A DNA stretch of 64,000 bases, taken from IMG/VR virus record IMGVR_UViG_3300010413_001187, positions 1 through 64,000 of that record; one strand, written 5' to 3'. Below, piece after piece: positions 29,332 to 37,694 of this stretch. The notes below the pieces were generated by a model that was not told where the DNA came from, searched no databases, and saw only the letters and a program-made list of their open reading frames with translations. Position 1 is the stretch's first letter, and the number at the start of each line of letters is the position of its first letter. The DNA comes from a virus. The translations under genes and the position numbers were made by a program.

Positions 29332-31337
29332 TGCCTATTATTGTAGCAACCGAAGATGGTTTAGAAATAGATGGTATTTTGTTAAAGAATGCACAGGAGA
29401 TGCAGCTTTACATAGAAGCTCACTCTCCATCCGCTGTTAATGTTAGCATAGATATGCATCAACCTGCTGATCTTTATGCCTATATAGAGGCCATGTGGAA
29501 AGGCTCACCAACTCCTCTTTATATTTATTTAAATGTTTTAGATGTTTATTTCTATTATCATTTATCAGCTATAATAGATATGCATTCTCCAGAAGATTTA
29601 AACACCTTCATAGGGGCACACCCACCATCTGATCTCCAGGCTATTATAGACAGCCATTTACCTCAAGATTTAGATGTAGATTTGTATGCTGTTCCTTACA
29701 AACGATTGGATATAATTATAGATTGGATTGTTCACCATTCATACCTGGAAGCCACTGTTAAAATGCATTCTCCTTGGCCTATAGATATACCTATAGGAAT
29801 GCATGATCCGGAAGATTTCTTGATTTACATGAATCCAATGTCTTTTCATACATTTATTATACCGTTTCTGGTGGAGCAGACAGGAGAGTTTGACCTGGGC
29901 GCATGGTTAAAATGTGTGACTCCAGGTACATTAGATTTAGAAATCTATATGCATATATGGAGCATGCAACCATTAAGCATAGACTTAAAAATGCATGATA
30001 TACCTTCGTTCAGTGTGTTTACACATGTCTGGACACCAATAAATATAAGTGCATTTTTAGATATGCATTTCCCGAATCCATTAGGAATAGAGGCATGGGC
30101 CGAGCCTGAGCCAGGTTCAGATCTTATTATATATCATGCCTCGCGCCAAATGACTGAGTTTTTTGTAGAGTTTGATACTTGGGATGATTTTACTTTTCTA
30201 TCAGTAAATTTCTATGGGTTTTACGAGAGCTTGATGAATGTTATTTTCACCATGGGAGCCTATCGTAATCTTTCAATTGATTTACCAGGAACTTCAGGAT
30301 ATAGGAATCTCTTTGTAACTATAAGACCCTCTAGTAGAATTATGTCTACATTTATTCCTATATATACCATGGAAATAAAAGATATATTCATTTCTATAAA
30401 TCAAGGGTGGCCGTGTGGGTTTTATTCTACATATTCTTTATTAGAAGTTGTTGCAGGTGTAGCATATTTAAAACCATTAGATATTATTTTCGCGATTATT
30501 GATGGAAGCGGGTATAAGCCCTTAGGCATCTATTTGAATAAAATGTTTTTTGATACTTATTTTGATACCTTAGGAATAAGTCTTTATGTTCCAGAAGAAA
30601 TTACCAGGCCAGAATCAATCATACCGGACTCAACAGAAATTGTTTATGATAATGAATTCTTAGACTTGTACCAAGAAGTATTGCATATAACTTTTCCATG
30701 GCCCCGCTTTAAATTAATTACAGGATTTTCTTCATTTTCAGTGGAACTTTATCCGTTCTACGGTGACAAAATATATAGTCTAGAGATTTATTTGGTTGCT
30801 AATAGACAACAACCCCCAATAATGCCAACGTCTCAGCCTTTACAGGTTGCGACAGATGGTTACGGAGAGACTATATGGCCAGATGTCTTTCAAGTAAAAG
30901 AAATAGAATTGTGGTCTTTGGACCCTCCGGAATTGGTTAGACGAATAGAAGTAATGTTTGATGAACAAGTTAAAGAATACTATTGGGTCTCTCAAGACCA
31001 GAGAGCTTATAGTAAAAATATGTGGGAAAGATGGGCTTTTCTCACAAGAGGTTATCTACCACACGCTGAGTACAGTGGTCAAATTCAATATGAGACACTG
31101 AGAACTCTTAGCTCAATGAAAAGATATTCTACTATAGATGAAGCAGTCAGAGCTATGCTAGCTGGCTTCCTATATAGTGACGCAAAAACTGTCTCCGTAT
31201 CATTATTAGCTTCTGGTGGTTATAATAATATGAAAATATTCATGGATATATGGGGATGGAATCGATTAAAAAATCTAAACATCAGTTTGTGGCCTGTTAA
31301 AACATCTGATTTATCTATAGAATTACAAGCAGTATAA
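29331..31337 (+). CDS. Putative structural protein with 12-residue His/Pro repeats (668 aa)
   Basis: The ATG shares a base with the preceding stop. The N-terminal 260 residues carry a degenerate repeat of pattern (A/M/S)H-x-P-x-(D/A)-L-x3-I-(D/G). Its histidines fall at 31, 43, 85, 97, 109, 146, 158, 208, 222 and 246, most neighbouring pairs being 12 apart. The strict alternation suggests a beta-solenoid or stacked-strand fibre. The C-terminal half (about 480-668) is non-repetitive and contains a helical stretch near 560-620. No enzyme motif or transmembrane segment is seen. It closes the structural block; a clamp-led replication operon begins 10 bases later. Function unknown; a fibre or tail-associated protein is a guess from position. 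Confidence 0.55.
   Translation: MPIIVATEDGLEIDGILLKNAQEMQLYIEAHSPSAVNVSIDMHQPADLYAYIEAMWKGSPTPLYIYLNVLDVYFYYHLSAIIDMHSPEDLNTFIGAHPPSDLQAIIDSHLPQDLDVDLYAVPYKRLDIIIDWIVHHSYLEATVKMHSPWPIDIPIGMHDPEDFLIYMNPMSFHTFIIPFLVEQTGEFDLGAWLKCVTPGTLDLEIYMHIWSMQPLSIDLKMHDIPSFSVFTHVWTPINISAFLDMHFPNPLGIEAWAEPEPGSDLIIYHASRQMTEFFVEFDTWDDFTFLSVNFYGFYESLMNVIFTMGAYRNLSIDLPGTSGYRNLFVTIRPSSRIMSTFIPIYTMEIKDIFISINQGWPCGFYSTYSLLEVVAGVAYLKPLDIIFAIIDGSGYKPLGIYLNKMFFDTYFDTLGISLYVPEEITRPESIIPDSTEIVYDNEFLDLYQEVLHITFPWPRFKLITGFSSFSVELYPFYGDKIYSLEIYLVANRQQPPIMPTSQPLQVATDGYGETIWPDVFQVKEIELWSLDPPELVRRIEVMFDEQVKEYYWVSQDQRAYSKNMWERWAFLTRGYLPHAEYSGQIQYETLRTLSSMKRYSTIDEAVRAMLAGFLYSDAKTVSVSLLASGGYNNMKIFMDIWGWNRLKNLNISLWPVKTSDLSIELQAV
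29418..30101 (+). repeat. Coding region of degenerate 12-residue H-x-P-x-D-L repeats
   Basis: Within the 668-residue protein, units such as MHSPEDLNTFIG, AHPPSDLQAIID and MHDPEDFLIYMN follow one another at 12-residue (36-base) spacing. There are interruptions where the period becomes 14, 24, 37, 42 or 50. The DNA has diverged, so this is an old protein-level repeat and not a recent tandem duplication. The anchors are the His at position 2, Pro at 4, an acidic or small residue at 6, Leu/Ile at 7 and Ile near 11. Confidence 0.6.
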
Positions 31338-31346
31338 GGGTGAAAC

Positions 31347-32519
31347 ATGCATATAGTTGTACCTACGGCTGATCTTGTTCATATATTGTCAAGATTACAG
31401 CCTATAAAGTCTGTTAAAACGTCTGGAGGTCTATTTGCCATATATACTATGGAAGCTCAAGACGGAAAACTCAGACTGATCGCTGGCGATGGTGCTAGTT
31501 TTACTGCTACCACCGAAATATTTGCTAAAGTGAAGGTTCCTGGTAGAATTAGCATAAATGGAACAGACTTTCAGACTGCTATGCTGAAGATCATTCCTGT
31601 TGGTAAAGGTATAGCAGGGTCAGATAACATAGAAATGAAAGTGGAAGGAACCAAACTTAGAATAAAAACTAAAACAACTTATAGTGATACAAATGCAGAA
31701 ATAAAACAAACAAGAGATTTTACGTTAGTAAAGGCTAAACTCTCCCCTAAGGATGATGAATTACCTTCTGGCTACCATTTGAGTATTCCTGGACAATACA
31801 TGGCTCAGATATTTAAAGTAATGACTAAAATGATATCTGCCTATACTTCAGATATTGCTGGGTTATCAGGAGTTATGATGAAAATTGAGGGAGGTAAACT
31901 ACTATTTGTAGTCTCTGATGGAGTGAGGTTATTAGAGATCGAATGCCCTTATCAAATTCAATCTTCTGATTTCTTTGTAATATTACATAAAATGACATGT
32001 TCTTTAATTCAATCTTTGATCAGTCAAGGTGAACAAGTAGAAATATATTCTAGCCAGAGCAGAATAAAATTCATAACAGAACAAGATGGTCTTAAAACCA
32101 CTCTGTTAGCATCATTAATTCCAGCTGGATTCCCAGATTATTCTAGTCTATTCACAGCAATTGGGCCAACTATAACAGTTGATTCCAAAATCTTTAGAGA
32201 TAATATAATGAATGTACGAAGAGCTTTGGATGATGAAACCTATAGAGTAAAAATAGAATTTAATGGAAAAACCATGTCATTAAACAACGCGCATGCGAGC
32301 AGTCATTTAACCTTTTCTAATGAAAATATTCCGGTTAGTTACACAAATGGTGAGAAGTTTTCTCTATTAATAAATGCTTTCTTACTAGAAAGCTTATTGA
32401 GTTTAATGGGAAAAGTAGACTTAAATTTGGTGGTACCAGAAAATGATAAGCCTATCATAATGTCTGCTTCGATTGATGATATTAAATTAAGATCAGCATT
32501 AGGTGTTGCTATAGAGTAG
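31347..32519 (+). CDS. dnaN: DNA polymerase III beta subunit-like sliding clamp
   Basis: 390 residues, close to the usual 365-380 of bacterial beta clamps, with the expected three repeated domains. Family landmarks are visible in order: LRLIAGDGASFTATTE in domain I, LLFVVSDGVRLLEIE in domain II, and AGFPDYSSLF followed by NGEKFSLLINAFLLESLLSLM in domain III. The ring tethers the replicative polymerase and other partners to DNA. It heads a run of replication genes and is nine bases upstream of the next one. It starts at ATG after AAGGGTG. A phage-encoded clamp implies a partner polymerase elsewhere in the genome or use of the host polymerase. The C terminus is the most diverged part. Confidence 0.9.
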   Translation: MHIVVPTADLVHILSRLQPIKSVKTSGGLFAIYTMEAQDGKLRLIAGDGASFTATTEIFAKVKVPGRISINGTDFQTAMLKIIPVGKGIAGSDNIEMKVEGTKLRIKTKTTYSDTNAEIKQTRDFTLVKAKLSPKDDELPSGYHLSIPGQYMAQIFKVMTKMISAYTSDIAGLSGVMMKIEGGKLLFVVSDGVRLLEIECPYQIQSSDFFVILHKMTCSLIQSLISQGEQVEIYSSQSRIKFITEQDGLKTTLLASLIPAGFPDYSSLFTAIGPTITVDSKIFRDNIMNVRRALDDETYRVKIEFNGKTMSLNNAHASSHLTFSNENIPVSYTNGEKFSLLINAFLLESLLSLMGKVDLNLVVPENDKPIIMSASIDDIKLRSALGVAIE

Positions 32520-32527
32520 GAGTAATA

Positions 32528-33199
32528 ATGCCCAAGAAAAGAAAACCAGACCTTTTTAGTGAAGAAGACCAAGAAAGACAAGCTATAGATTTTCTCAGGA
32601 ATAGAGGGTACGGGGTTTTTAAAATAGGAAATATACCGGATAGAGAAGAGGCGGAGGCTGTTAAGAGATTAAGAGCTATAGGATATAAGGTAGAGCATAT
32701 CAAAGACGCTTTAGTAAAAATAGATACAAAACAAATTTCTTCTGTAGATGATATAGCAATATATTTCCATGAGATGTTAAGAAGACATAATAAGATATAT
32801 TTTGATAGAAACAAACTTATTGATAAAGAGTCTAGAGCAATAGATAGAAGTATATTGAACCATCTTATAAACTGGAGGGTAGAAGAGGGTGAAGTATCTT
32901 TACAAGAAGCCATATCAGAAGTGTTTATTATGATTGATGTATTATTTGAGAAAGCTACTACATGGAACATAACAGTGAAAAGTATAGGCATATTGAGCAT
33001 CTTGAATAATAAACCTTTTGTTCTAAGTTTATTTAGAGAAGCCAGACTAAAACAAGATTCAGAATTAAGATTTAGTATTGATAGACAGATAGAAAAGAAA
33101 GACAAAGACAGTTATTTTGATTTATTAGATAGATCACGAGAGGCTATGATATCTATTAAGGGTACGGTTTCTAAGAAACCTAGAAAAATAAAAACATAG
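32528..33199 (+). CDS. Hypothetical protein in replication operon (223 aa)
   Basis: I do not recognise this protein. It is highly charged and mostly helical, begins MPKKRKPDLFSEEDQERQA and ends in a Lys/Arg-rich tail (KKPRKIKT), which would suit nucleic acid binding. It follows the clamp gene by eight bases with GGAG five bases before the ATG, and precedes RecA by eight bases. The context (clamp, this gene, RecA, nuclease, helicase) makes a replication or recombination accessory role such as a loader or mediator plausible. That is inference from neighbours only; no motif such as a Walker box or zinc finger is visible. Confidence 0.55.
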   Translation: MPKKRKPDLFSEEDQERQAIDFLRNRGYGVFKIGNIPDREEAEAVKRLRAIGYKVEHIKDALVKIDTKQISSVDDIAIYFHEMLRRHNKIYFDRNKLIDKESRAIDRSILNHLINWRVEEGEVSLQEAISEVFIMIDVLFEKATTWNITVKSIGILSILNNKPFVLSLFREARLKQDSELRFSIDRQIEKKDKDSYFDLLDRSREAMISIKGTVSKKPRKIKT

Positions 33200-33207
33200 G
33201 AGATCTA

Positions 33208-34431
33208 ATGGCTAGAGGTAAGAAAAAAGAGGAACCAAAGAAAGAGAAAAAGAAAGAAGAAAAGGGAGAGGAAATAATTACTCCTGAACAACATTTTCAA
33301 ATGGCTGCTGCAGCGGCAGCAACCAACTTTTCTGATGCATTTCAAGCATTCATATATGAATCGGATAAACTTAAGCAACACTATTATGATACAGGTTCTG
33401 TCAGTTTAAATACGGCTTTGGGTGGTTATGGTGTACCACAAGGCAGGATAGTGGAAATATGGGGACCAACTGGCGGAGGAAAGACTAGCTTAGCTTTAGA
33501 GATTGCTTGGCATATCCAAAACATTACTAATAAGGGTGTAGTATTTGTGGATATTGAGCATAAATTTGACACAGATTTATTTGATCAATGGAAAGGTGGA
33601 TTTAATCGTAATATGACCTATTACATAGAACCATGGACAGGTGAACAAGCATTAGATGTCATTAAATCATTTCTGCAATCTCCTGGGGTTGGGGCTATCA
33701 TTTTAGATAGTGTTGGCGCGTTAATGCCAGCAGCGTTTATGGATGGTGAATCTAATCAAATGGCACAACAAGCTAGTTTAATCAGAGATAAACTACCTAC
33801 CATTACAGCTTTAGCTTCAAGGGCAGGAGTGACTATCTTGGCAGTAAACCAGGTTAGAGCTAAACTGGAGTTAATACAAAATAAAGGCGGTAAGCAGCCT
33901 AGAGGTAGGTTCAGATTAAAGAAAACTGGTGGTTATGCTTTAGAACATTGGATTTGTGTCTCTATGTATATGGATAAAAATAGTTCAAAAACTTTTGAGG
34001 CAAAAGAAAAAGGATTATTAACAGACGGTATTAGAGATTTAGGACATTGGGCTAAAATTTACATAGAAAAGAATCATGCTGGGCCAACGTTATTAAAAGA
34101 ATTGGATCTATGCTTAATGTATGGTTATGGATTTGATATGTTTGCAGACTTGGTGGATAGAGCAGTATCTGTTGGTATAATTGTAAAAAGTGGGGCATGG
34201 TATGCTATTGATGATATAAAAATACAAGGATTATCTAATTTTATTGAAGCATTACGTACGAGACCAGATCTTAAAGAGAAAATAATCACAGAAATGAAAA
34301 CTATGCAATTAGCATCTATAAATACTCAAGATTTGGGCACTGTAGATACAGCAAATTCTATAGGTGGAGCAGAGGGAATAGAAATAGATGAAACTTCTGT
34401 GACTACTGAAATGGTTATAGCAAATGACTAA
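33208..34431 (+). CDS. recA: RecA-family recombinase
   Basis: 407 residues. The RecA core has Walker A GPTGGGKTS at residues 86-94, the DIEHKFD motif (catalytic Glu 117, equivalent to DAEHALD of bacterial RecA), Walker B IILDS at 164-168, the loop region after ALMPAAFMDG, and VNQVRAKL as the switch motif. GGYALEHW follows as the GG-x-A-L segment. It should form filaments on ssDNA and catalyse strand exchange for recombination-dependent replication and repair. The N terminus carries an unusual Lys/Glu-rich extension (residues 3-25) followed by an Ala run. The start is at ATG after GGAG. The last 8 bases overlap the nuclease gene, pointing to coupled translation. Confidence 0.9.
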   Translation: MARGKKKEEPKKEKKKEEKGEEIITPEQHFQMAAAAAATNFSDAFQAFIYESDKLKQHYYDTGSVSLNTALGGYGVPQGRIVEIWGPTGGGKTSLALEIAWHIQNITNKGVVFVDIEHKFDTDLFDQWKGGFNRNMTYYIEPWTGEQALDVIKSFLQSPGVGAIILDSVGALMPAAFMDGESNQMAQQASLIRDKLPTITALASRAGVTILAVNQVRAKLELIQNKGGKQPRGRFRLKKTGGYALEHWICVSMYMDKNSSKTFEAKEKGLLTDGIRDLGHWAKIYIEKNHAGPTLLKELDLCLMYGYGFDMFADLVDRAVSVGIIVKSGAWYAIDDIKIQGLSNFIEALRTRPDLKEKIITEMKTMQLASINTQDLGTVDTANSIGGAEGIEIDETSVTTEMVIAND

Positions 34432-34786
34432 TTTTGAATCGGTTATAAAAAAACAGTTAAAGGAATTATTTCCTCACGCTGGATTAAAAGAGCAGTACCA
34501 TATCAAGAAAAAAGGTATGGATCTTTATTTTGATTTTTATTTACCTCATATAAACTTATTGATAGAGTGCCAGGGAGAACAACATTATAAATTCATATCA
34601 CATTTTCATGCAGATAAAAAAGATTTCCAATCTTATCAATACAGAGATGAATTGAAAAAAGAATGGGCTGAGGAAAATGAAAAATTATTGTTGGAAATAA
34701 AATATGATGATATACCATCCAATAAAAGTAATTTATTTTGGAAAATAAATAAGGTAATAGAGCATGCTAGAAAAGGAACATCTTAG
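34424..34786 (+). CDS. Small PD-(D/E)XK-type nuclease
   Basis: 120 residues with the core of a restriction-endonuclease fold: Asp37 in FDFYLP, then a strand leading to Glu48-x-Gln50 in IECQGEQHY, with Gln53-His54. This D...E-x-Q-G-x-Q-H pattern is known from Vsr/DUF559-like and some homing-type endonucleases in which Gln replaces the usual Lys. Metal-dependent DNA cleavage is therefore likely, but the substrate is unknown. It overlaps recA by 8 bases and the next gene by 23, so it is probably cotranslated with a recombination function such as end or junction processing. A free-standing homing endonuclease is the alternative; its stable position inside the replication operon argues mildly against that. 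Confidence 0.7.
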   Translation: MTNFESVIKKQLKELFPHAGLKEQYHIKKKGMDLYFDFYLPHINLLIECQGEQHYKFISHFHADKKDFQSYQYRDELKKEWAEENEKLLLEIKYDDIPSNKSNLFWKINKVIEHARKGTS

Positions 34787-35243
34787 ATCATTTTTAGATG
34801 AATTCTTACAATATTATCCAGATCCATATGGGCTAGTGGCTAAAAGTTATACTCCAGATTTTTTAGTCTCACTTGGTATTCAACCCTATCAGCAACTAAT
34901 TGTAATCGCTGATGCTCTAGCACAGTTCGTTGCTCATATAAGGTTCTATGGGAACCAGAAATATTCTGAGTTGTCTGTACTGAAGAGTCAGTTCGAAAAA
35001 CAACTGGCCATCACGGTGTCGGATATCTCAGCTCAAGAAAAGATAACTGATCGAACACCCAGCCAGTTCAGGTTTGCAAAAGCTCTGAAAGCAAATCCTA
35101 CACTGTCTGATTTATATGATCGTATAATAGAACTAGAAAAACAAGCTAGATTATATGATTATATGCCTGATGCCATTAGAGAACATTTGAACATTATTAA
35201 ATTAGAAATAAAAACGAGACAAGAACAAAGGAATTTTGATTAA
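34764..35243 (+). CDS. Hypothetical helical protein between nuclease and helicase (159 aa)
   Basis: I do not recognise a family. The product is predominantly helical by composition, with an extended charged C-terminal helix (about residues 125-157). It starts inside the nuclease gene (23-base overlap) and its stop shares a base with the helicase start (TTAATGG). Being wedged between RecA/nuclease and DnaB, it could be a helicase loader or recombination mediator, functions that phages often encode next to their helicase and that diverge beyond recognition. No sequence motif supports this, so treat it as a hypothesis. Confidence 0.55.
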   Translation: MLEKEHLRSFLDEFLQYYPDPYGLVAKSYTPDFLVSLGIQPYQQLIVIADALAQFVAHIRFYGNQKYSELSVLKSQFEKQLAITVSDISAQEKITDRTPSQFRFAKALKANPTLSDLYDRIIELEKQARLYDYMPDAIREHLNIIKLEIKTRQEQRNFD

Positions 35244-36688
35244 TGGATAGCTTGCACGCTGAAAGAGCTATACTAGCTAGTGTCTTACAAAAACCTGATC
35301 TATTGATAGATCTAGATATAGATGGTCGCACCAAGCTAACAACATTTCGATCTCCTGTTAATCGGACTATTCTGTCTGTTATAGTTAAACTATATAACGA
35401 TGGATACAGAGTTTTTGATAGAGAGCTATTATATAATAAAACTCTTATGTATCCTTCAGAAGGATATGATTTTCAACAGCTTCAACTATATATTAATTCC
35501 CTTTTTAATTCGGACATTAGTAGTGTAAATTTTCATAAATATCTGGATGAAATAACAGAGGCTTATTTAAAAGAAGAAACTAAAAATATCTTAGTCACAA
35601 ATTTACAGGCTCTAAATGAGAAGGGAATAACAACATCTACTAGTAATTTAGTGGAAAACGTTCAAACCCAATTATATGAATTAAGGGCGGGAATTAATAG
35701 ATCTGATGACCCAAGAGATATAACTAAGGGCATAGGAGAAGTAATATATAAAAGATTAGAGGGAGGAGATTCTAATTATGGTATTCCAACAGGTATTAGT
35801 TTATTAGACGATGCTACCTTAGGCTATCTACCAAAGAAATTTTATTTTGTCTCTGCTAGGCCAGGTGAAGGTAAATCAGCTTTTTTATTACAAAGTGCGG
35901 CCCACGCTGTATTTTTTGCTAAACGTAATAGAACCAGAGTACTTTATTTAGATACAGAAATTTCTGAAGAAGAATTTCAAATGAGATTGATAGGTCATAT
36001 TGCTGGTGTAAATGTTCTTGATATAATGAAGGGAGATTGGGCTACAGATAAAAGAACTTCAGATAATATAAACTATGCAATACAATTAGTACAAAATGTT
36101 GGTGGATTATACCACAAATATATACCTGGATTTACTCATGGCCAAGTAATAAATTTTATGAAGAAGTTTGTTTATAATGAGGGCGTCGGAATGGTAATTG
36201 TTGACTATCTAAAGATGCCTAGTGGCGGTGGGGACCAGGAAGAACGTTGGCAAAAGATTGGTGACCTGTCCAGAGCCTTAAAAGATCATGCTGGTTTGCT
36301 GGATATACCTGTTATCACAGCTTTACAGCAGAATAAGAAAGGAATAGATCAAAGCCGCGTTACAGCTGATGCTAATGCAGAAAGTGACGATCCATTTAAA
36401 GAAGCTGATGGTCAATTTGCATTGAATTGGAAGACAGCAAAAGAAATAAATGAAGAAGGAATAGAAGCTGGAACTCATAGATTACAGATTCTAAAGGGTA
36501 GATATTTCAGAACAAACTGGAGTGGTATAAATCTTAGATTCATAGGATATTGCATGAGATTTTTACCAGCTCAAATGCAAGCATTGGAGGACAGACCGGA
36601 TGATGCAACAGCCTATGTATCAGAGGAAGGCGCACACAAACAATTACCGGAGGCGTTCATTGACTACGCAGGGCCTCTCAGAGCCTAG
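35243..36688 (+). CDS. dnaB: Replicative DNA helicase, DnaB family
   Basis: 481 residues, the usual length. The N-terminal domain begins with AERAILASVLQKPDLL, the characteristic DnaB opening. The RecA-like motor has Walker A SARPGEGKS (204-212), LYLDTEIS after it, Walker B MVIVD (317-321) followed by YLKMPSGGG, and the TALQQNKK sensor segment. It should form a hexamer that unwinds DNA at the fork 5' to 3' using ATP. A linker helix separates the domains at about 150-175. It overlaps the primase gene, the standard phage helicase-primase arrangement. AAGGA lies ten bases upstream of the ATG. Confidence 0.9.
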   Translation: MDSLHAERAILASVLQKPDLLIDLDIDGRTKLTTFRSPVNRTILSVIVKLYNDGYRVFDRELLYNKTLMYPSEGYDFQQLQLYINSLFNSDISSVNFHKYLDEITEAYLKEETKNILVTNLQALNEKGITTSTSNLVENVQTQLYELRAGINRSDDPRDITKGIGEVIYKRLEGGDSNYGIPTGISLLDDATLGYLPKKFYFVSARPGEGKSAFLLQSAAHAVFFAKRNRTRVLYLDTEISEEEFQMRLIGHIAGVNVLDIMKGDWATDKRTSDNINYAIQLVQNVGGLYHKYIPGFTHGQVINFMKKFVYNEGVGMVIVDYLKMPSGGGDQEERWQKIGDLSRALKDHAGLLDIPVITALQQNKKGIDQSRVTADANAESDDPFKEADGQFALNWKTAKEINEEGIEAGTHRLQILKGRYFRTNWSGINLRFIGYCMRFLPAQMQALEDRPDDATAYVSEEGAHKQLPEAFIDYAGPLRA

Positions 36689-37685
36689 AATTGATAGAGA
36701 TTTGGTTGATTATATCAAGCAGATTGCTGATCCTATTTCTATTGCCTATAGTTTAGGGATATCTCTTGATAAGAGGAATAGAGCAGCATGTCCTATTCAT
36801 GGTGGAGATAATAGAACAGCATTCTCTATAGACGAAAAGACAGGCAGATGGGCTTGTTTTTCTCATGGTTGCCATAATGGACGTAGTGACATGGTAGGAT
36901 TAGTAATGCTTATGAGAAGATGTACTTTTGTAGAAGCTATACAATTCATGGCTGCAGTGGTTGGTGTTAATTTAGAAGCAGATCATGATGAAGAAATAAC
37001 TAAAGCATTATTAAAAAAAGACACAAACGATTTTATAAGAAGATCTAGTAACTCGCGTGCAGATGATGAATTATCATTTAAGTTCGAGGAAGAAATCTAT
37101 TATATGCAACAATATAGAACTGATTATTTTTATAAACAAGGATATTCAAAAGCTATTTTAGATTATTTTGAGGTAGGACACGGCAAAGACAGATTCGGTA
37201 TACCTAGAGAATACTTCCCCCTCAGAAATAAAGATGGTATGATTGTTGCTATGGATGGAAGAAGGACAGATGGTGACGGTGAGCCACGATATTCCATATG
37301 GCCACCAGGATTTAATAAAGGATCCATATTGTACCATTATGATAGAGCAAAAGATTATATACAGACATTTAAAAATATATTATTAATCGTAGAAGGTTAT
37401 AAAGCTTGTTGGTCTATGGTACAGGCTGGCTTTATGAATACAGTCGCAGCAATGGGTGCTGGATTAACAAAAGAACAACCTAGATTAATATTAGAGAACA
37501 TTAATATAGAGAAAGTTGTCTTAATATTTGACGGCGATGAAGCGGGTAGAAATGCCACTGTTAGAAATAAAAGAGAATTGGGACATATATGTAATATTGA
37601 ATCAATACATATGCCAGATGATCAAGATCCTAGCACATTAGACATACAAACCCTTAGACAATTAATTTATAAATATATTCAGTAG
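36660..37685 (+). CDS. dnaG: DNA primase, DnaG family
   Basis: I choose a TTG at 36660 because GGAGG (36649-36653) lies six bases upstream and it shortens the overlap with dnaB to 29 bases; an in-frame ATG at 36600 would add 20 residues. From the TTG the product is 341 residues. A CHC2-type zinc finger uses Cys44, His47, Cys66 and Cys71 (the last pair spaced by four, not two). The TOPRIM domain shows LLIVEGYKA and VVLIFDGDEAGRNA, with the catalytic Glu and the Asp-x-Asp. It should lay down RNA primers together with the adjacent DnaB. It is shorter than cellular DnaG (about 580) and lacks the C-terminal helicase-binding domain, as in many phage primases. Confidence 0.85.
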   Translation: MTTQGLSEPRIDRDLVDYIKQIADPISIAYSLGISLDKRNRAACPIHGGDNRTAFSIDEKTGRWACFSHGCHNGRSDMVGLVMLMRRCTFVEAIQFMAAVVGVNLEADHDEEITKALLKKDTNDFIRRSSNSRADDELSFKFEEEIYYMQQYRTDYFYKQGYSKAILDYFEVGHGKDRFGIPREYFPLRNKDGMIVAMDGRRTDGDGEPRYSIWPPGFNKGSILYHYDRAKDYIQTFKNILLIVEGYKACWSMVQAGFMNTVAAMGAGLTKEQPRLILENINIEKVVLIFDGDEAGRNATVRNKRELGHICNIESIHMPDDQDPSTLDIQTLRQLIYKYIQ

Positions 37686-37694
37686 GAGAAGAAA

